The notes: a model not told the origin generated them from the letters alone. A stretch of 64,000 nt of DNA from Symbiodinium natans (GCA_905221605.1 CAJNDS010001957.1:630438-694437), one strand, 5' to 3'. Positions 21,301 through 31,036 are shown, numbered from the stretch's first letter. Made by a program: numbers and translations.

Positions 21301-24210
21301 ACATTACGTGGTTCTACAAGAAACAGGGTTGAATCAAAGGAATGACGGCTAAACATATGTCGTTCAAGAAGGAACACTTGGTAAAAGGAGAGCGTGCAGC
21401 GTTGACACACACCCTGGACAAAGCTTTCAACGGTTCCATCATTCATTCCGTGGGTGTGACAGTGTTCAGTTCGTTTGAAGCTTTCAACAGCTTGAGTTTG
21501 CCAGTGCTTGTCCTGTGCAGCTTTGCCAGAGTTCAGCCTGGAGCCTTTGTCCATTGAACGGCTGACTTGACGAATTCTTCAACATCCTCAACCAGTTCAA
21601 AGATTGAAGGTTCTGGGGCGGGATTTTCTCGGGCCTGTTAGAAACGTGGAAGAGTGGAATGAGGACACGTGGCGTTTCTCCACAGTTGACTCAGTTACCA
21701 AGGCTTCAACCGTTCCCTCCAGCCTTTCCATCTGTGCAGATTTCCATCTTGCAACGATCAAATCTGCGACTTTCGCAATCCTTAAGCTTCGAAGCCTCAA
21801 ATGTTTGCTCACGAATGTGACCCTCACGGAATCTCTCAGCAACCAAGGTGGCGACCATGCGCAGGTGTTTGCTTTGTGCCTTTCTGGACTTCTACTCTAC
21901 GGCCTTGGGACTCCCGCTGTATTCTTTTTACTTCTATACAGGAGGAGACACAAGCTGATGATGCCTTCGACCCGACGAAAGTTGGGATTTCTGTACAATG
22001 GCTTTCAGTGGCGATCGTATCATTATGAGTGCATCTACATGCTTCGAAAGTTCTCAATTCTTTTTGCAGCCAGCCTTCCGCAGCAGACGCTCCGATCAAC
22101 GATCATGCTCTGCCTCGGGATGTATTTCTTCATCCAACACCTGCGTTTGGACCCTTTCGACAATCGAGAGTACAAGGTCCTAGACAAGCTGGAGCTGCTA
22201 AACTTGTGGTGTTTGGTTGTTACGCTCCTGGGTGTGTCCCTCTTCGAGGAAACCCAGTTTAACACTGGAAATGCATCATCCTTGGTCACTGCGCTGCTGT
22301 CCAGTGTGGTTTTCAGGGCGTGTGTAATTGCTATCGTCATTGCAAGCCATGTGGTCTTCTGGTTTTATGCGATCCGAGCACTGGTGAGTGACATGGTGGT
22401 GCGCCCCTTGCGCTTGAAAGCCTTGGCCGGCATGAAATTGCAGTGGTGGCAAGAAGTACTGCTAGCCTTCTATCGAACTTGTGTAGGTTCGGGAAACATG
22501 CTCCGTTTTCGTGGCAATGATAACAGTCTGGATGTGAGTGAACTCACCGACAGAGAGAAGCGATTTCTCACAGTGGCCCTCCAGAGCACGTTGGAATGCT
22601 ACATGAACTACTCGGGACAGGCTACACCAGGCTTGGTCTCGGTGGCACTTCGGGAGGCCGTGTTGATTTGTCAGAGAACACGGCGCCTTCAAATCGATTG
22701 GCTCCGGCGACATGTGGAGATCAATGTGCCGTGCATGGCCTTGCTTTGGGGCGCCTTCAGGGCAAGAATCTGTGCAGCTTACACGACAATGAGTGCGACA
22801 TGCGCCAGGCTCCGGCGGAGGCCTGGCCTCAAAGAGACGGAAGATCCTGAAGAGGACAGTCCTGTTGTTCAAAAGCAAGCCTCTTTGCTGCGAATGCCCA
22901 TTACGCGGTGGGACACGCACTACATGCGCAACATTGCTGATCGTGAGAAGCAACCTACAGTGAATGAGTTCTATGTGGAAGAGCTACATGATGCCTTGAT
23001 GGTGCTTTGGCCGGAGATCAAGAGAGGTTGGCCAGAGCTGCACCATTTCTCAAGCGGGGACACGCCAGAGAAGCGGTTTGTGGTGTGGGAGGGCCAGGGA
23101 GCTGAAGCTATCATGAGCGAGATGCAGTGCCCTCAAGGCGTCCTGCAGCAGGCTTTGTGCCGCCGAAGCAGCCGTGACACCTTGCATACTCTTCAAACTG
23201 CAAGCCCGAAGGAAAACGTGGAAGACAAAAATGCAAGTGAAGGAGCAGGCGTTGCCAGTTCCACTGATAAAGGTGAGAGAGATGCGAATTCCGCGGTCGA
23301 ACGCACAGCTGAGCAGGGCTGGTTGCATCACATGCTGGATGCCGAGGATACGGAGACAGAGCTTGCGCGAGTTGGTGCTGCCTTACGACGTGCAAACCAA
23401 CGAAACTTTCAGTTTGCTTGTCGAATCATTCTGGAAAGACATCGCGCCTGGAAGCTTCAGCAAAAGCTTGAAGAAGCACTGGATAAGCTGGCCATCTCGA
23501 GCAGTCTGGTCCAGGGCATCATCAAACCGACAAATTGCTCTGTTCAGAGAACCGCTGATGAGGGTTCCCAGGGAGGCGCGGCTCGTCGTAGAAATGCATC
23601 CAAAGCATCTATCTGTGGCCTCGACCATGAAATCCCAAAGCCATCTACAGTTGACAGGAGTGAATATGTGGAACAAGAAGTTGCTTCACCAACTGCTGTC
23701 TCTTCCAAAGCAGAGCAAATGGAAATTCAGGAGATTCCTCGGTTGCAGGTGGCTGCAGCGCACGCAGCGAAGACCTTGTCGCTGAGCAGTGAGGCAAACC
23801 CCGATGAGAGACCGAGGAAAGCAGCGAAAGCAACGAGAGTTTCGAACGTCACGAAGGCACCAGAAGCACCGGAAGCACCGGAAGCACCGGAAGCAAGCCC
23901 AGAAAGCGCGACTGAAGGCTCTGTTCTTGGGCATTGGGCTGGATCGCTCATACGGGCTTTTGACCGCCTAAAGCCGACAGAGGCACCTGAGGCACCTGAG
24001 GCGCCTGCGCCCGCAGCCTCCGCGAGTTCCTCCGCAGCCTCCGCGAGTTCCTCCGCAGCCTCCTCTGTGCCCAACGTGCCCAACGTGCCCAACGTGCCCA
24101 ACTCCACAAAACCTGCAAGCAACTCTGAAGGGGCGCAACATTGGTGGGGTGCACTTCGACCGGTGTCGGACCTGAAACCTGCCACCTGGTTGCTTATAGG
24201 GCTGTCGTGA
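12788..24210 (+). CDS. Large receptor-like protein: ligand-binding domain, Cys-rich repeats, multi-pass membrane region
   Basis: The start at 12,788 gives a clear signal peptide (MACPWWLVLTCLSLVAA). Next comes a type-1 periplasmic-binding/ANF-receptor-like domain: the RRGLELWAAEVN and VKLWFVDDRSE blocks, then DALVGPFSTELSE and LLLPGAASPTIFQRGF, YMVDAMRR, SAVFANADGEF, and LQPDVLVGCGYVADA to about 18,400. GCC2/GCC3-like cysteine repeats follow (YPCEEGYH..C..CDAG, ACLACERGTY..C.PCPTGH, ESTCLGANRC..C.QCQPGF; 18,745-19,300). The membrane region spans about 19,455-22,400, and a long cytoplasmic tail ends at 24,210. Modelled introns are 13167-13277, 13439-17601 and 17665-17778; those between 18.4 and 21.9 kb are only partly resolved. 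Architectures joining such an extracellular domain to TRP/polycystin-like helices are known in alveolates, but the ligand and signalling output cannot be read from the sequence. All segments share strand and order, so one gene is the simplest reading. Confidence 0.78.
13278..13438 (+). CDS. Receptor ligand-binding domain, second exon
   Basis: This exon continues the periplasmic-binding-protein fold: DALVGPFSTELSE (strand-helix around the ligand cleft), a helix of AAEASSASD type, then LLLLPGAASPTIFQRGFTHI. The upstream splice (13167-13277, GT-AG) restores RHG-PDALVG in frame. The donor at 13,439 (GT) opens the very large intron that ends near 17,601. Confidence 0.75.
13460..15293 (+). repeat. 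Dispersed GC-rich repeat family, intronic copies
   Basis: Two starts of the same element occur at about 13,460 and 13,931 (ATTTTAAGGGGCTGCGCCCA, followed by a GCGGGCAGCGCAGGCAGAAGC-like hairpin). Downstream are TCTAAGC.TTT/CCTAAACTCCCTT units (14,030-14,240) and repeated CTGATGCTCATGATGCG motifs. The same modules recur at 43.7-44.2 kb in the same order, so this is a dispersed element and not random GC-rich sequence. No transposase or reverse-transcriptase frame is visible. Confidence 0.75.
15294..15354 (+). repeat. 61-base poly-G tract
   Basis: Uninterrupted G runs from 15,294 to 15,354, preceded by alternating GCGCGC. The length in an assembly is unreliable, but a long G run is certain. Confidence 0.95.
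15355..16235 (+). repeat. ~880 bp purine-rich microsatellite block (GAGA, GAAA, GAAAGG)
   Basis: The + strand is almost entirely A and G with scattered C/T. A (GAAAGA)n block (about 15,645-15,698) passes into (GGGAAA)n (about 15,699-15,778); GA dinucleotide runs lie at about 15,505-15,522 and 16,110-16,133. The long open frames on both strands over this block are artefacts of its composition. Confidence 0.95.
16315..16445 (+). repeat. 3' module of the dispersed repeat
   Basis: The sequence from GCAAGGCTATTCCCGG through GACCTCGCGCTGCCCGATTT to GCCAGTGCCGCCGACCC is closely matched at about 44,176-44,290. It therefore looks like the tail of the dispersed element, separated here from its 5' modules by the poly-G and purine blocks. 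Confidence 0.7.
16528..17035 (+). repeat. Degenerate telomere-like TTTAGGG/TTGAGGG repeats
   Basis: Variants of TTTAGGG, TTTTAGG and TTGGGGTTTAGGG cluster at 16,530-16,660 and again (GGTTGAGGG, GGTTTATGG, GGTTTGGGG) at 16,895-17,030. They are interstitial and decayed. The plant/dinoflagellate-type telomere unit is TTTAGGG. Confidence 0.65.
17084..17200 (+). repeat. G-rich low-complexity tract
   Basis: G runs with occasional T or A occupy most of this 115 bp stretch, which has obvious G-quadruplex potential. It yields proline- or glycine-only frames that are not genes. Confidence 0.9.
17602..18510 (+). CDS. Receptor ligand-binding domain, C-terminal lobe exons
   Basis: A short exon (17602-17664) encodes YMVDAMRRTQAPALLQNLVW and ends at a good GTGAGC donor. 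After an intron at 17665-17778, the frame encodes ALSVTSAVFANADGEFP, EARRLGIDILG, then QQIKTLQPDVLVGCGY and DFNPKAMVLTQASHPDF, which are characteristic of the branched-chain amino-acid-binding/ANF ligand-binding superfamily. An SPxP-type Cys pair (DDTCSRPCPIF) and NGS/NFT sequons suit an extracellular domain. The last ~35 codons before the stop at 18,510 are probably intron. Confidence 0.78.
18745..19311 (+). CDS. Receptor cysteine-rich GCC2/GCC3-like region
   Basis: Three + strand stretches in different frames carry C-x2-C and C-x(6-8)-G-x-Y/H patterns: CEEGYHLRLKECVPCDAG (18,748-18,800), CLACERGTYAAIPGQGHC with RPCPTGH (about 18,898-18,975), and CLGANRC with LCEQCQPGF (about 19,218-19,290). 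A GYYRMPLQC segment near 19,070 sits between them. These resemble the short ephrin-receptor-like/GCC modules that link ligand-binding ectodomains to the membrane in alveolate receptors. Frame changes imply at least two introns that I did not pin to single bases. Confidence 0.65.
19455..21310 (+). CDS. Receptor membrane region, N-terminal helices (several small exons)
   Basis: Hydrophobic exons include VNVLLVVLLIFACAAYIAVV with LQSIILKIVINYLVFAQ (19,459-19,605), STGFWDQMWTEL (about 19,680), FRAQMYLAILMLPTALFFN (about 19,890-19,950), WAFVLYPTIIQALLKALQ (about 20,694-20,750), and an LRLMVNMDVECFGS segment with a following H (about 21,210-21,260). The order, helix then loop with conserved Cys/His then further helices, is what is seen in alveolate multi-pass receptors before the block that starts near 21,860. 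Splice sites in this stretch are inferred only approximately. Confidence 0.55.
21604..24210 (+). CDS. Receptor C-terminal exon: final membrane helices and cytoplasmic tail
   Basis: The open frame covers 868 codons; the true exon probably begins near 21,865, where FALCLSGLLLYGLGTPAVFF starts after an AG. Helices follow at about 21,865-21,940, 22,045-22,140 (CIYMLRKFSILFAASLP, then TIMLCLGMYFFIQHL), 22,170-22,250 and 22,310-22,380. The LRK block and the PFD-x-RE loop are typical of these receptors. The tail (22,400 on) is soluble, with a charged helical part and a probable coiled coil (about 23,340-23,510). Near the C-terminus are short in-frame tandem repeats (PEA units at about 23,855-23,890 and 23,985-24,005; SASSSAA units at 24,020-24,065; VPN units at 24,068-24,100). 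No catalytic domain is visible in the tail. Confidence 0.8.
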   Translation: MKVLGRDFLGPVRNVEEWNEDTWRFSTVDSVTKASTVPSSLSICADFHLATIKSATFAILKLRSLKCLLTNVTLTESLSNQGGDHAQVFALCLSGLLLYGLGTPAVFFLLLYRRRHKLMMPSTRRKLGFLYNGFQWRSYHYECIYMLRKFSILFAASLPQQTLRSTIMLCLGMYFFIQHLRLDPFDNREYKVLDKLELLNLWCLVVTLLGVSLFEETQFNTGNASSLVTALLSSVVFRACVIAIVIASHVVFWFYAIRALVSDMVVRPLRLKALAGMKLQWWQEVLLAFYRTCVGSGNMLRFRGNDNSLDVSELTDREKRFLTVALQSTLECYMNYSGQATPGLVSVALREAVLICQRTRRLQIDWLRRHVEINVPCMALLWGAFRARICAAYTTMSATCARLRRRPGLKETEDPEEDSPVVQKQASLLRMPITRWDTHYMRNIADREKQPTVNEFYVEELHDALMVLWPEIKRGWPELHHFSSGDTPEKRFVVWEGQGAEAIMSEMQCPQGVLQQALCRRSSRDTLHTLQTASPKENVEDKNASEGAGVASSTDKGERDANSAVERTAEQGWLHHMLDAEDTETELARVGAALRRANQRNFQFACRIILERHRAWKLQQKLEEALDKLAISSSLVQGIIKPTNCSVQRTADEGSQGGAARRRNASKASICGLDHEIPKPSTVDRSEYVEQEVASPTAVSSKAEQMEIQEIPRLQVAAAHAAKTLSLSSEANPDERPRKAAKATRVSNVTKAPEAPEAPEAPEASPESATEGSVLGHWAGSLIRAFDRLKPTEAPEAPEAPAPAASASSSAASASSSAASSVPNVPNVPNVPNSTKPASNSEGAQHWWGALRPVSDLKPATWLLIGLS

Positions 24211-27200
24211 TCATTCGTGATCCATCTGCAATACCGTAGCTTAGGTACAGGCTGCCCACGACGATTTGCGAGATTCACCATCCCTCGACACCTGTCCGCA
24301 AAGTAGCAAAGTAGGGGGAAATCAGGACAACCCGTGGGAGCTTTGCTCACACAAGTGCAGACCAACACGCCGCAGCATGCAGCGGAGTGTTAGTCCACAT
24401 ACCGGAGCCGCCATGTTGAGTCGAGGAGCAGTCCTGTCCAGCATGCTTGAACTTCCATCCGAGGACATCAACGATCCTGTCTCGCTACAGGAGCGTTACA
24501 TGCGTGCAACGGCAAGAGGCCGCAGTGCCTTGGCTAGAGAAATCAGGTAGTCATCAGGGCGATGACTCGGCAACAGTCGCTGGTGGGGCGATGCTTCCAT
24601 GGCGCTGTAGAACAATACCTCAACTCCTTCGCAGGCTAGTGATCGTGGCCGCGCTCTCTGGATTGTCCGGGTTCTTTGTCGAGGGTGGGTTTGACGGCCA
24701 CGCTTGTGTGTCGCCTTGTGGAGGTTCTCGTTCTGTCCTACGAGTGCCAGCAATGGTCGTTGCCAGCTTTTGCTCGCAAGATCTCATTCACACGCCCAGC
24801 TGCTATCTCTGAACAGTAGGACAGAATGACAGCGCGCCACGCCTCACCAAGCCACCAAGGTGAAGGAAGCCCAGAGACGAGCCCCCATGTCGCGCTCGGA
24901 GCTCAAAGGTTTCCTTGAGGATCGAAATTTGCGCGAGACTTGTCGTAGTCTTGCTCAGACAGTGTCATTGCTTGTGTTTCGTCTGAGCTTGAGGTTGTCA
25001 GACCATAAGCTGCCAAGAAAGAACAGTTTACACGAAGCAAGAATACAAACTGGTCGGTGGAGTGACCGAGGTCACTCGAGGTCATCCGAGGTCATCCGAG
25101 GTCATCCCAGGTCATCCGACGTCACCCGAGGTCAACCGAGGTCATCCGAAATCAGAGTAGGGCAAGGAGTGTCGCGGAGAAACGAGCTGGGGAACGGGCA
25201 GCGGGATATCTATCGAAGGTCAGTGGACGCAGAACCATTATTGTTAATATGGCTAGGAGAAAGGCTGGATTTCTAATCGGAGCATCAGCGTGCGCTGACC
25301 CTAATGAAACCCCACTTGCCGCTCACGGCCAAGCCGACGCCATGCCCATCAGACTTTATCCCGTCGAAAGCCACGTCAAGGAAAGGATGGAGGATGCAAG
25401 AGGCTGCAAGTGCCAACATCCTGCAGTTGACTTGAGAGATCAATCTTTCAAGGGCCAATTCTCACGTGGAGCACGTAGTCTATGCCTCAACATGCAGCAG
25501 GTATGTGAAGCGTAGCTGCCTTCTGGAGCATGTGCCTACAGTATTGAGTGCATTCAGTGGATCAGACATGCAGCGCAGAGAGCGCAGCATCAGACGAGCA
25601 CCGCGTCGGACTGGCACCGCTGAAACACTGGTCCAGCCCCAGAGCACAGTTGCACATTAGGCGACATGCTTAACATGTGGCAAGTGTGCCGCTGGAACAA
25701 TCCTGCAGAGCATCTGCAAAAACGGATGCATGCAGACTTGTAGTCACCGCCGCGCAACATTGACCATCATGACCGTGTCAACAGGCGCAGCAGGACAAGG
25801 CTCTCCGGAGTACGGCGTTGGGTTCAGTCACGGTTCACCGTTGTTAAAACCGTGGTTGTTGGCACCGTAATTCCGACAGCATGCGTGTTACCAACGAATG
25901 TCTCGCGAGGCATTGCTTAACCTATGGCTCGCTTGCATTTGCAAGACTGTTGAGCTGACTCACACAAACATTGCACACTCATCGGTGCTTTGCATGATCG
26001 CAATGCGTACTGTCTCGAGAAAGACAATGTATGATAATGTATGGTGTATTGTAAACAGCAGATCCGCGCTGGAAGAGCGATGTCCATTCACTAGGCAAAT
26101 CGACGTGATGTTGCAAGTCAACTAGGATTGCATGTCGAAATCGCTCTGAGTTACACAGAGGTGGTTGTATTTGTTGAAGGTGCACAAAGTGGCCTCAGTG
26201 CTTGCGCTCTGCGTGCGAAGTGCCAACGTTCAAGGTCCGCTGGTCGTCCTAGCAGCTGGCGACGTCGAGTGGAAGGCGCTTTGGGAGCATTGCTGTCCCT
26301 GTTCTACCCGAAAGTTTACCTGTCTACACATAGTGTGGTGTGGCTAAGGGCAGAGAGGAGGGGGCGACTAGGACAAGGGGCACTACTGAGCGACCTGGAC
26401 TTTTCGCATCATGCTGCGGTGGTTTAAGAGTGGCTTTCCTGCCCTTGTGTCTTCTCACATCCTGCACAAAGCTGCACGTGAGTCGAAAACATCCATTTGT
26501 GAGTAGCCATATGTAGCCATATGTAGCCATGTTGCTAGGCCCCCAGTGGCTGTTGGCATAAGAGATGCTGACCTGCCGCTCGGACGACAACCATCATACA
26601 ATAGCCGCAGCAATACCAATTTACGCATCTGATTCTGATGCTGATAATGTACCAGCTCTGGCAAAACCCTGCATCGACGTTTGGCAATTGCAGCTACAAG
26701 GGCTGCTGCCAAGTGGATCGAGTAAGCAGCAGACTCGGCAGACCTAGCGCCGATAGCGGTGCGGCCGCTGACTTGTGCACTAAAAAAGGAGCTCGGTGCG
26801 GCGTACAACGCGCCAGTCCACAACGGGTCTGAAGTTTTCCAAAGGGACCATGCCAGAGCGCCTGTCCCGTTTAAGCTTTCTGCTCCTGTTGCACGTTAAT
26901 GATCCAGCAACCGATCCTTTGTCGCAGAGCGTGCGCTAATCTGGTGCTGTGGATAGCCCTGTGACAGCCAGCAAAATGCATGCTGCTGGCGCCTTGCGTT
27001 GCGATCTGTGAAGTCTTCAGTTCACAAGGGGCATCAAGGGGTCCTTACATGATGGACTCGCTGGCTGTGGCTTATGCTTGTAGCCAACGGGTCCGACTTG
27101 AATCAGGACTGGCCTCGCTGCTCGCAGTGCAGAGCGCTGGGCACAGGCACAGTGCAGTCATCGGGTACTAAATAGCTGTGTGCTTGAGCGTCACATGCTT

Positions 27201-28881
27201 TCCCCCATTCTCGTAATATCTCGTAACTGCACTCACCCAACTACAATGGCAGCACCTTGACCCACAGCTCAAGAGATTGGATGTCCAGTCGGAAGGTGTG
27301 TGACAACGACCAGCATGCTGCTGCAGAAGGCTCGGTGCACTTCTTATGCATGATGCCAGCGCAGAAGCTGCCCAGTATCTATCAGCAGCATAAGATTCTG
27401 CTGTCAGTCGAAGTGCTCGAAGTACAGGTTTGTCATGCGGACGAAGCTTGAATGCTAGACTCCGTGCAGACACCTTTTTATGGTCGTTATTTGCTGCTGT
27501 TGCTGCCGTATCCGTTGTTGTTGCAGCCAGCAAAAGGCAGCCGGCAATGGTCGAGCGGAGCAGAGGTACCGCGTCTCAGAACATTCTGCTTGGTTGTCTG
27601 CAGCACTTTCCACGACCCACAAGCAATGGTGGATCATGACCTTGCCGATTCTTGCCTGAGGCGGACGCAAATGGTGCAACGAGCGATATTGCATCGCCTT
27701 CTTCAGATGCCTACTGTAGCAGGATGCTTAAGTTGGCAGTGATTACACAGCCTTGTCTGAAATCTTGACCATGAGACCACGGCAGCGTGAAGACTTTGCA
27801 GATGAGTGGAAGTTGACGGAGACCGAAGCCATGTTCCGTTTGCGAGGCAGCTCGCCACCTCGCAGGCATCGCTTGGCGTGGCAGCCGCTTGCCAGATGAG
27901 TTGTGCTCAAGCGAAAGAGCATTCAGCTGTGTGCGTGTTATTGTTTCTGTCAACAGCTGAGAACGAGGCCTGCTCAGCCAACAAGTGTTGCCACTCTGCC
28001 ATGCAGCTCACGGACATGCTCTGGCAGGAGCCGTTCGCGCGAGTCAAGTGCTCATACCGCAACGCCCTCGGCAGCAGTCAACTCTCCAACTTCGCCTTGG
28101 GAGGGAACCTCACGTCCCTCATCAAGTCCGTCGCGGGACATAGAAGAATCCTTTGCAGCGACAAGAGCCAGCGTTGCAGAGTCTTTTGCGAAAGCTCAGA
28201 TGGAACCTCTTAAAGCGCCCCGCCTGAACTGGAAGCTCCCAGCCAGTGCGGCTGGCCCGCTTCCTCCGGCCGAAGGTGGGCCAGCTTTGGCCAGTCCACG
28301 ACATCGTACGGGACCAGGGCGGCCAGCAGACGGATCAAACGGATCAAGCGGAGTTGCTGGAGTTGCTGGAGTTGCTGGAGAGCTCATCTCCGCCGAAGCT
28401 CCCGCCTCGTTGCGCGCAAGCGCTCGAGCCCGTTCTGACCGCCTGCCTCAGGCTGTGTCTATTGTTTTTCCACAGCCGATGTTGTCACATTTGTCACAAG
28501 GTCCACCACAACATGCTCCACTTTGGCACCCACCCATGCCTTCCACCACATTCGCCCAACCAAGCCAAATCAATCCTTCATATGGTTCTCCATGTGCACC
28601 AGCGCGCCTGCTCAATGGCGAATCCCAGGCTGGGGCGTGTCAGTGCTCGCACCTTCTTGGGATGATCCAAGCTGGCCAGGCCGTCGATGCCCTCAACCAA
28701 GGCGTTGGAAGCCTTGGCAATGTCGGACCACGCGGGTCGTCCAAAGCTCAAGTGCAGATCAGCTACCATACAGTCTCGCCCAGTTTTCACCAAATGTTTG
28801 CACGAGTTGCAGGGCCTCGTAACCTAGTAGGGGAAGCAGAGTGCGGAGAGTTGGCAATTCTGGGAAGCATGATTCAGGCCG
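24211..28881. other. 4.7 kb between receptor and aldo-keto reductase, no recognised gene
   Basis: No family was identified. Frames with protein-like stretches are 24,414-24,550 (LELPSEDINDPVSLQERYM, possibly a further 3' exon of the receptor) and, in three different frames, 27,970-28,880 (DIEESFAATRASVAESFAKA; GMIQAGQAVDALNQGVGSLG). The latter may be 5' exons of a gene overlapping the reductase start. A GAGTT-GCTG trinucleotide-like run occurs at 28,351-28,381. The rest looks non-coding. Confidence 0.3.
25068..25151 (+). repeat. 10-base tandem repeat GAGGTCATCC
   Basis: Eight to nine imperfect copies of a GAGGTCATCC/GAGGTCACTC decamer lie head to tail. The period of 10 is close to one helical turn. 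Confidence 0.85.
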
Positions 28882-31036
28882 ATGACGAGTTTTGGTTCAG
28901 TACGCGTCAGCACGTGCTTTTTACCGGTATCCATGGTTTGGCGGGTTTTGCCATGGGCCGCTGTGTTGAACTGCATCTATGGGGACTCGGAAGACTTTGA
29001 TGTTCCTTTTGCGCAAGCCGCCATCTTCACTGCCGAGCTTCCAGACGTGCGCAGTTGTGATGGAGGGCCCGGCGGTAGCTGTAAGAATCCGTTTGCAGCC
29101 ATGACTGCCTGGCGATATGCTAGCAACAACTTGCGTCTTGCCGTTGACCATCTGCCAGAGTCTGAGAAGCTCATGCACAAGAGCACCATAGCCCTCATTG
29201 CACAGATTTGTGCCGAGATCGAGTCCTTCTTCAAAGAGCCTACAGCTGAGACCATGGGTGTTGCTGTGGGAAATTCTCGTCAAATCTTCGATGCATTGAA
29301 AGACTGGATGTTACACTCAGCGGCAACACGCATGCAACTGGACAGTCAAACCGTAGGCCTGCCTTTCCTGTACGGTGGCAGCTCCCTGCGGCTTCCAGCG
29401 CATCCCTATGCTCAGCCTGCAGATGCGGAGGTCCGCCTGGCTAACGGAGTGGAGATGCCAGTTCTGGGTTTTGGAACGTGGCAGCTGCTCGGTCAGCAGT
29501 GTTTCCAAGCCACTCTACATGCGCTCAAGATTGGCTATAGGCATGTGGACACCGCGCAAGCTTACGGCAACGAGGCCGAAGTTGGACGAGCGGTAGCTGC
29601 AGCCGGTCTTCCGAGGCATCAGCTTTTCCTGGTGTCAAAGCTCAGCAACCCGGAGGAGTACACCAATCTAATGGCTCGCTTCGAAGCTCAACTTCGCGAG
29701 CTGCGAACTGATTATTTGGACTTGTACATGCTTCATTCTCCTGGGCCTTCACTGGAGTCCACGCGCACTGCATGGCAGATCCGGCTCGTCTTCGGAAATC
29801 ATGTTGTTGTCTTTTGAAATTTTGTCGCCTTGATTTCTGTTAAAAAGAGGTTGTCGAGACGTGGAGAGAAGGCCTAAGCCTGTCAAATCTTCGATATTTG
29901 TCCGTCTTTGGGTTTTCAATGGGAGCCACAGGCAAGCGATGGAGCAGCTGTACCGCGAGGGGCGGATTAGGGCCCTTGGTGTATCCAACTTTGGCAGGGA
30001 CGAGTTGGAGAATTTATTGAAGTTCGCGGTCGTGCCGCCGGTTTACGTGCAAAACAAGTTTTCGATATACACGCCTGGTGAACAGAGAGTCAATCATGAC
30101 GTCTCTATCATGAGCTACCTGAAAGAGAAGAACATTGCGTCTTAGCTCACATTGAGTCTGGGGCTATCATGAGCTGAGCGTCCCAGGGGCCTTAATTTCC
30201 AAGTCTCTTCATCTGTCGTTGTGGCAGGTGATGATGGGCTACTCTGTGATCAATCCTTGGCCAGGAATCATTCCACCGTTGCAAGATCCTCACGTCACAG
30301 CTATGGCTGCGAGAAAGCAGAGAACGCCTTCACAGGCCTGTGGATGCCGTTTCAAATCATAATCAGATTCAAGTCACAACTGGATTTTAGCAAACTTGAG
30401 GGGACACTCCGTGAAGGTCCTTCATCGCTGGGTGCTGCAGCTTGGTGCGGGCGTCATCCCAAAGTCTTCAAGTGAGGGCAGAATCGCAGCTCGGACAATG
30501 CGCAGCTCCAAAAGCACCCTGTGTCCATGTGTTTATTGCAAATATTTGCAAATGTTGATTATCATTGTTCATCATTGTTCATCTCGTGCAACTACTCACA
30601 AGCTGAGGAAGAGAACGCGCGGCTTTTCGATTTCAGTCTCAGCGATGGAGAGATGCGGCTCCTCAGCGGGATTGTCACGCTGGTCGAAAGCACTGTCTCA
30701 AGCACAGCACCGAAGTGGATTGACGACACTTGGAATATTTCAAGCCTTCACGTGCTGCATCAGGTTTGAAGTCAAACCACCGAACCGCCTGTCTCACCGA
30801 AGGACTCCTTTCATCTTGGAGCGGGAGCATGATGGACACACTGGGCTCTGCATTTCTGGACCTGTTGCCCAGCATGTTGGTGCTGAGCATTCTGGAGCGA
30901 CGAGGAAAGTACAAGAAGGACGAGGACAAAAACGATGATTTGTTGGCGCCAATGGCCAGGGGACTTGCAGGAGACGATCGGAGCGAGGTGCGAAGAAGCT
31001 TGAAAAGGACGCCTTCATCGGTGGGAGCTAATTTGT
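28882..31036 (+). CDS. Aldo-keto reductase with signal-peptide-like N-terminus and unknown leader domain
   Basis: This encodes an NAD(P)H-dependent carbonyl reductase of the AKR superfamily. Catalytic residues are visible: D and Y in YRHVDTAQAYGNE (about 29,538-29,576), K in LFLVSKL (29,625), H in LDLYMLHSPGP (29,720). Also present are the LANGVEMPVLGFGTWQ start block, GRIRALGVSNFGRDEL, VPPVYVQNKF, VLHRWVLQLG with GVIPKSS, and the LFDFSLSDGEM tail motif. Modelled introns are 29778-29931 (GA-AG), 30137-30227 and 30336-30416 (GC-AG), 30472-30602 (GT-AG) and possibly 30764-30802. The last leads to a charged C-terminal exon ending at 31,036; without it the protein ends at 30,769. The N-terminus (ATG 28,882 or 28,933, MVWRVLPWAAVLNCIYG) looks like a signal peptide. 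It is followed by ~150 residues (FAQAAIFTAELPDVRSCDGG onward) that I do not recognise. Substrate is not predictable. Confidence 0.87.
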
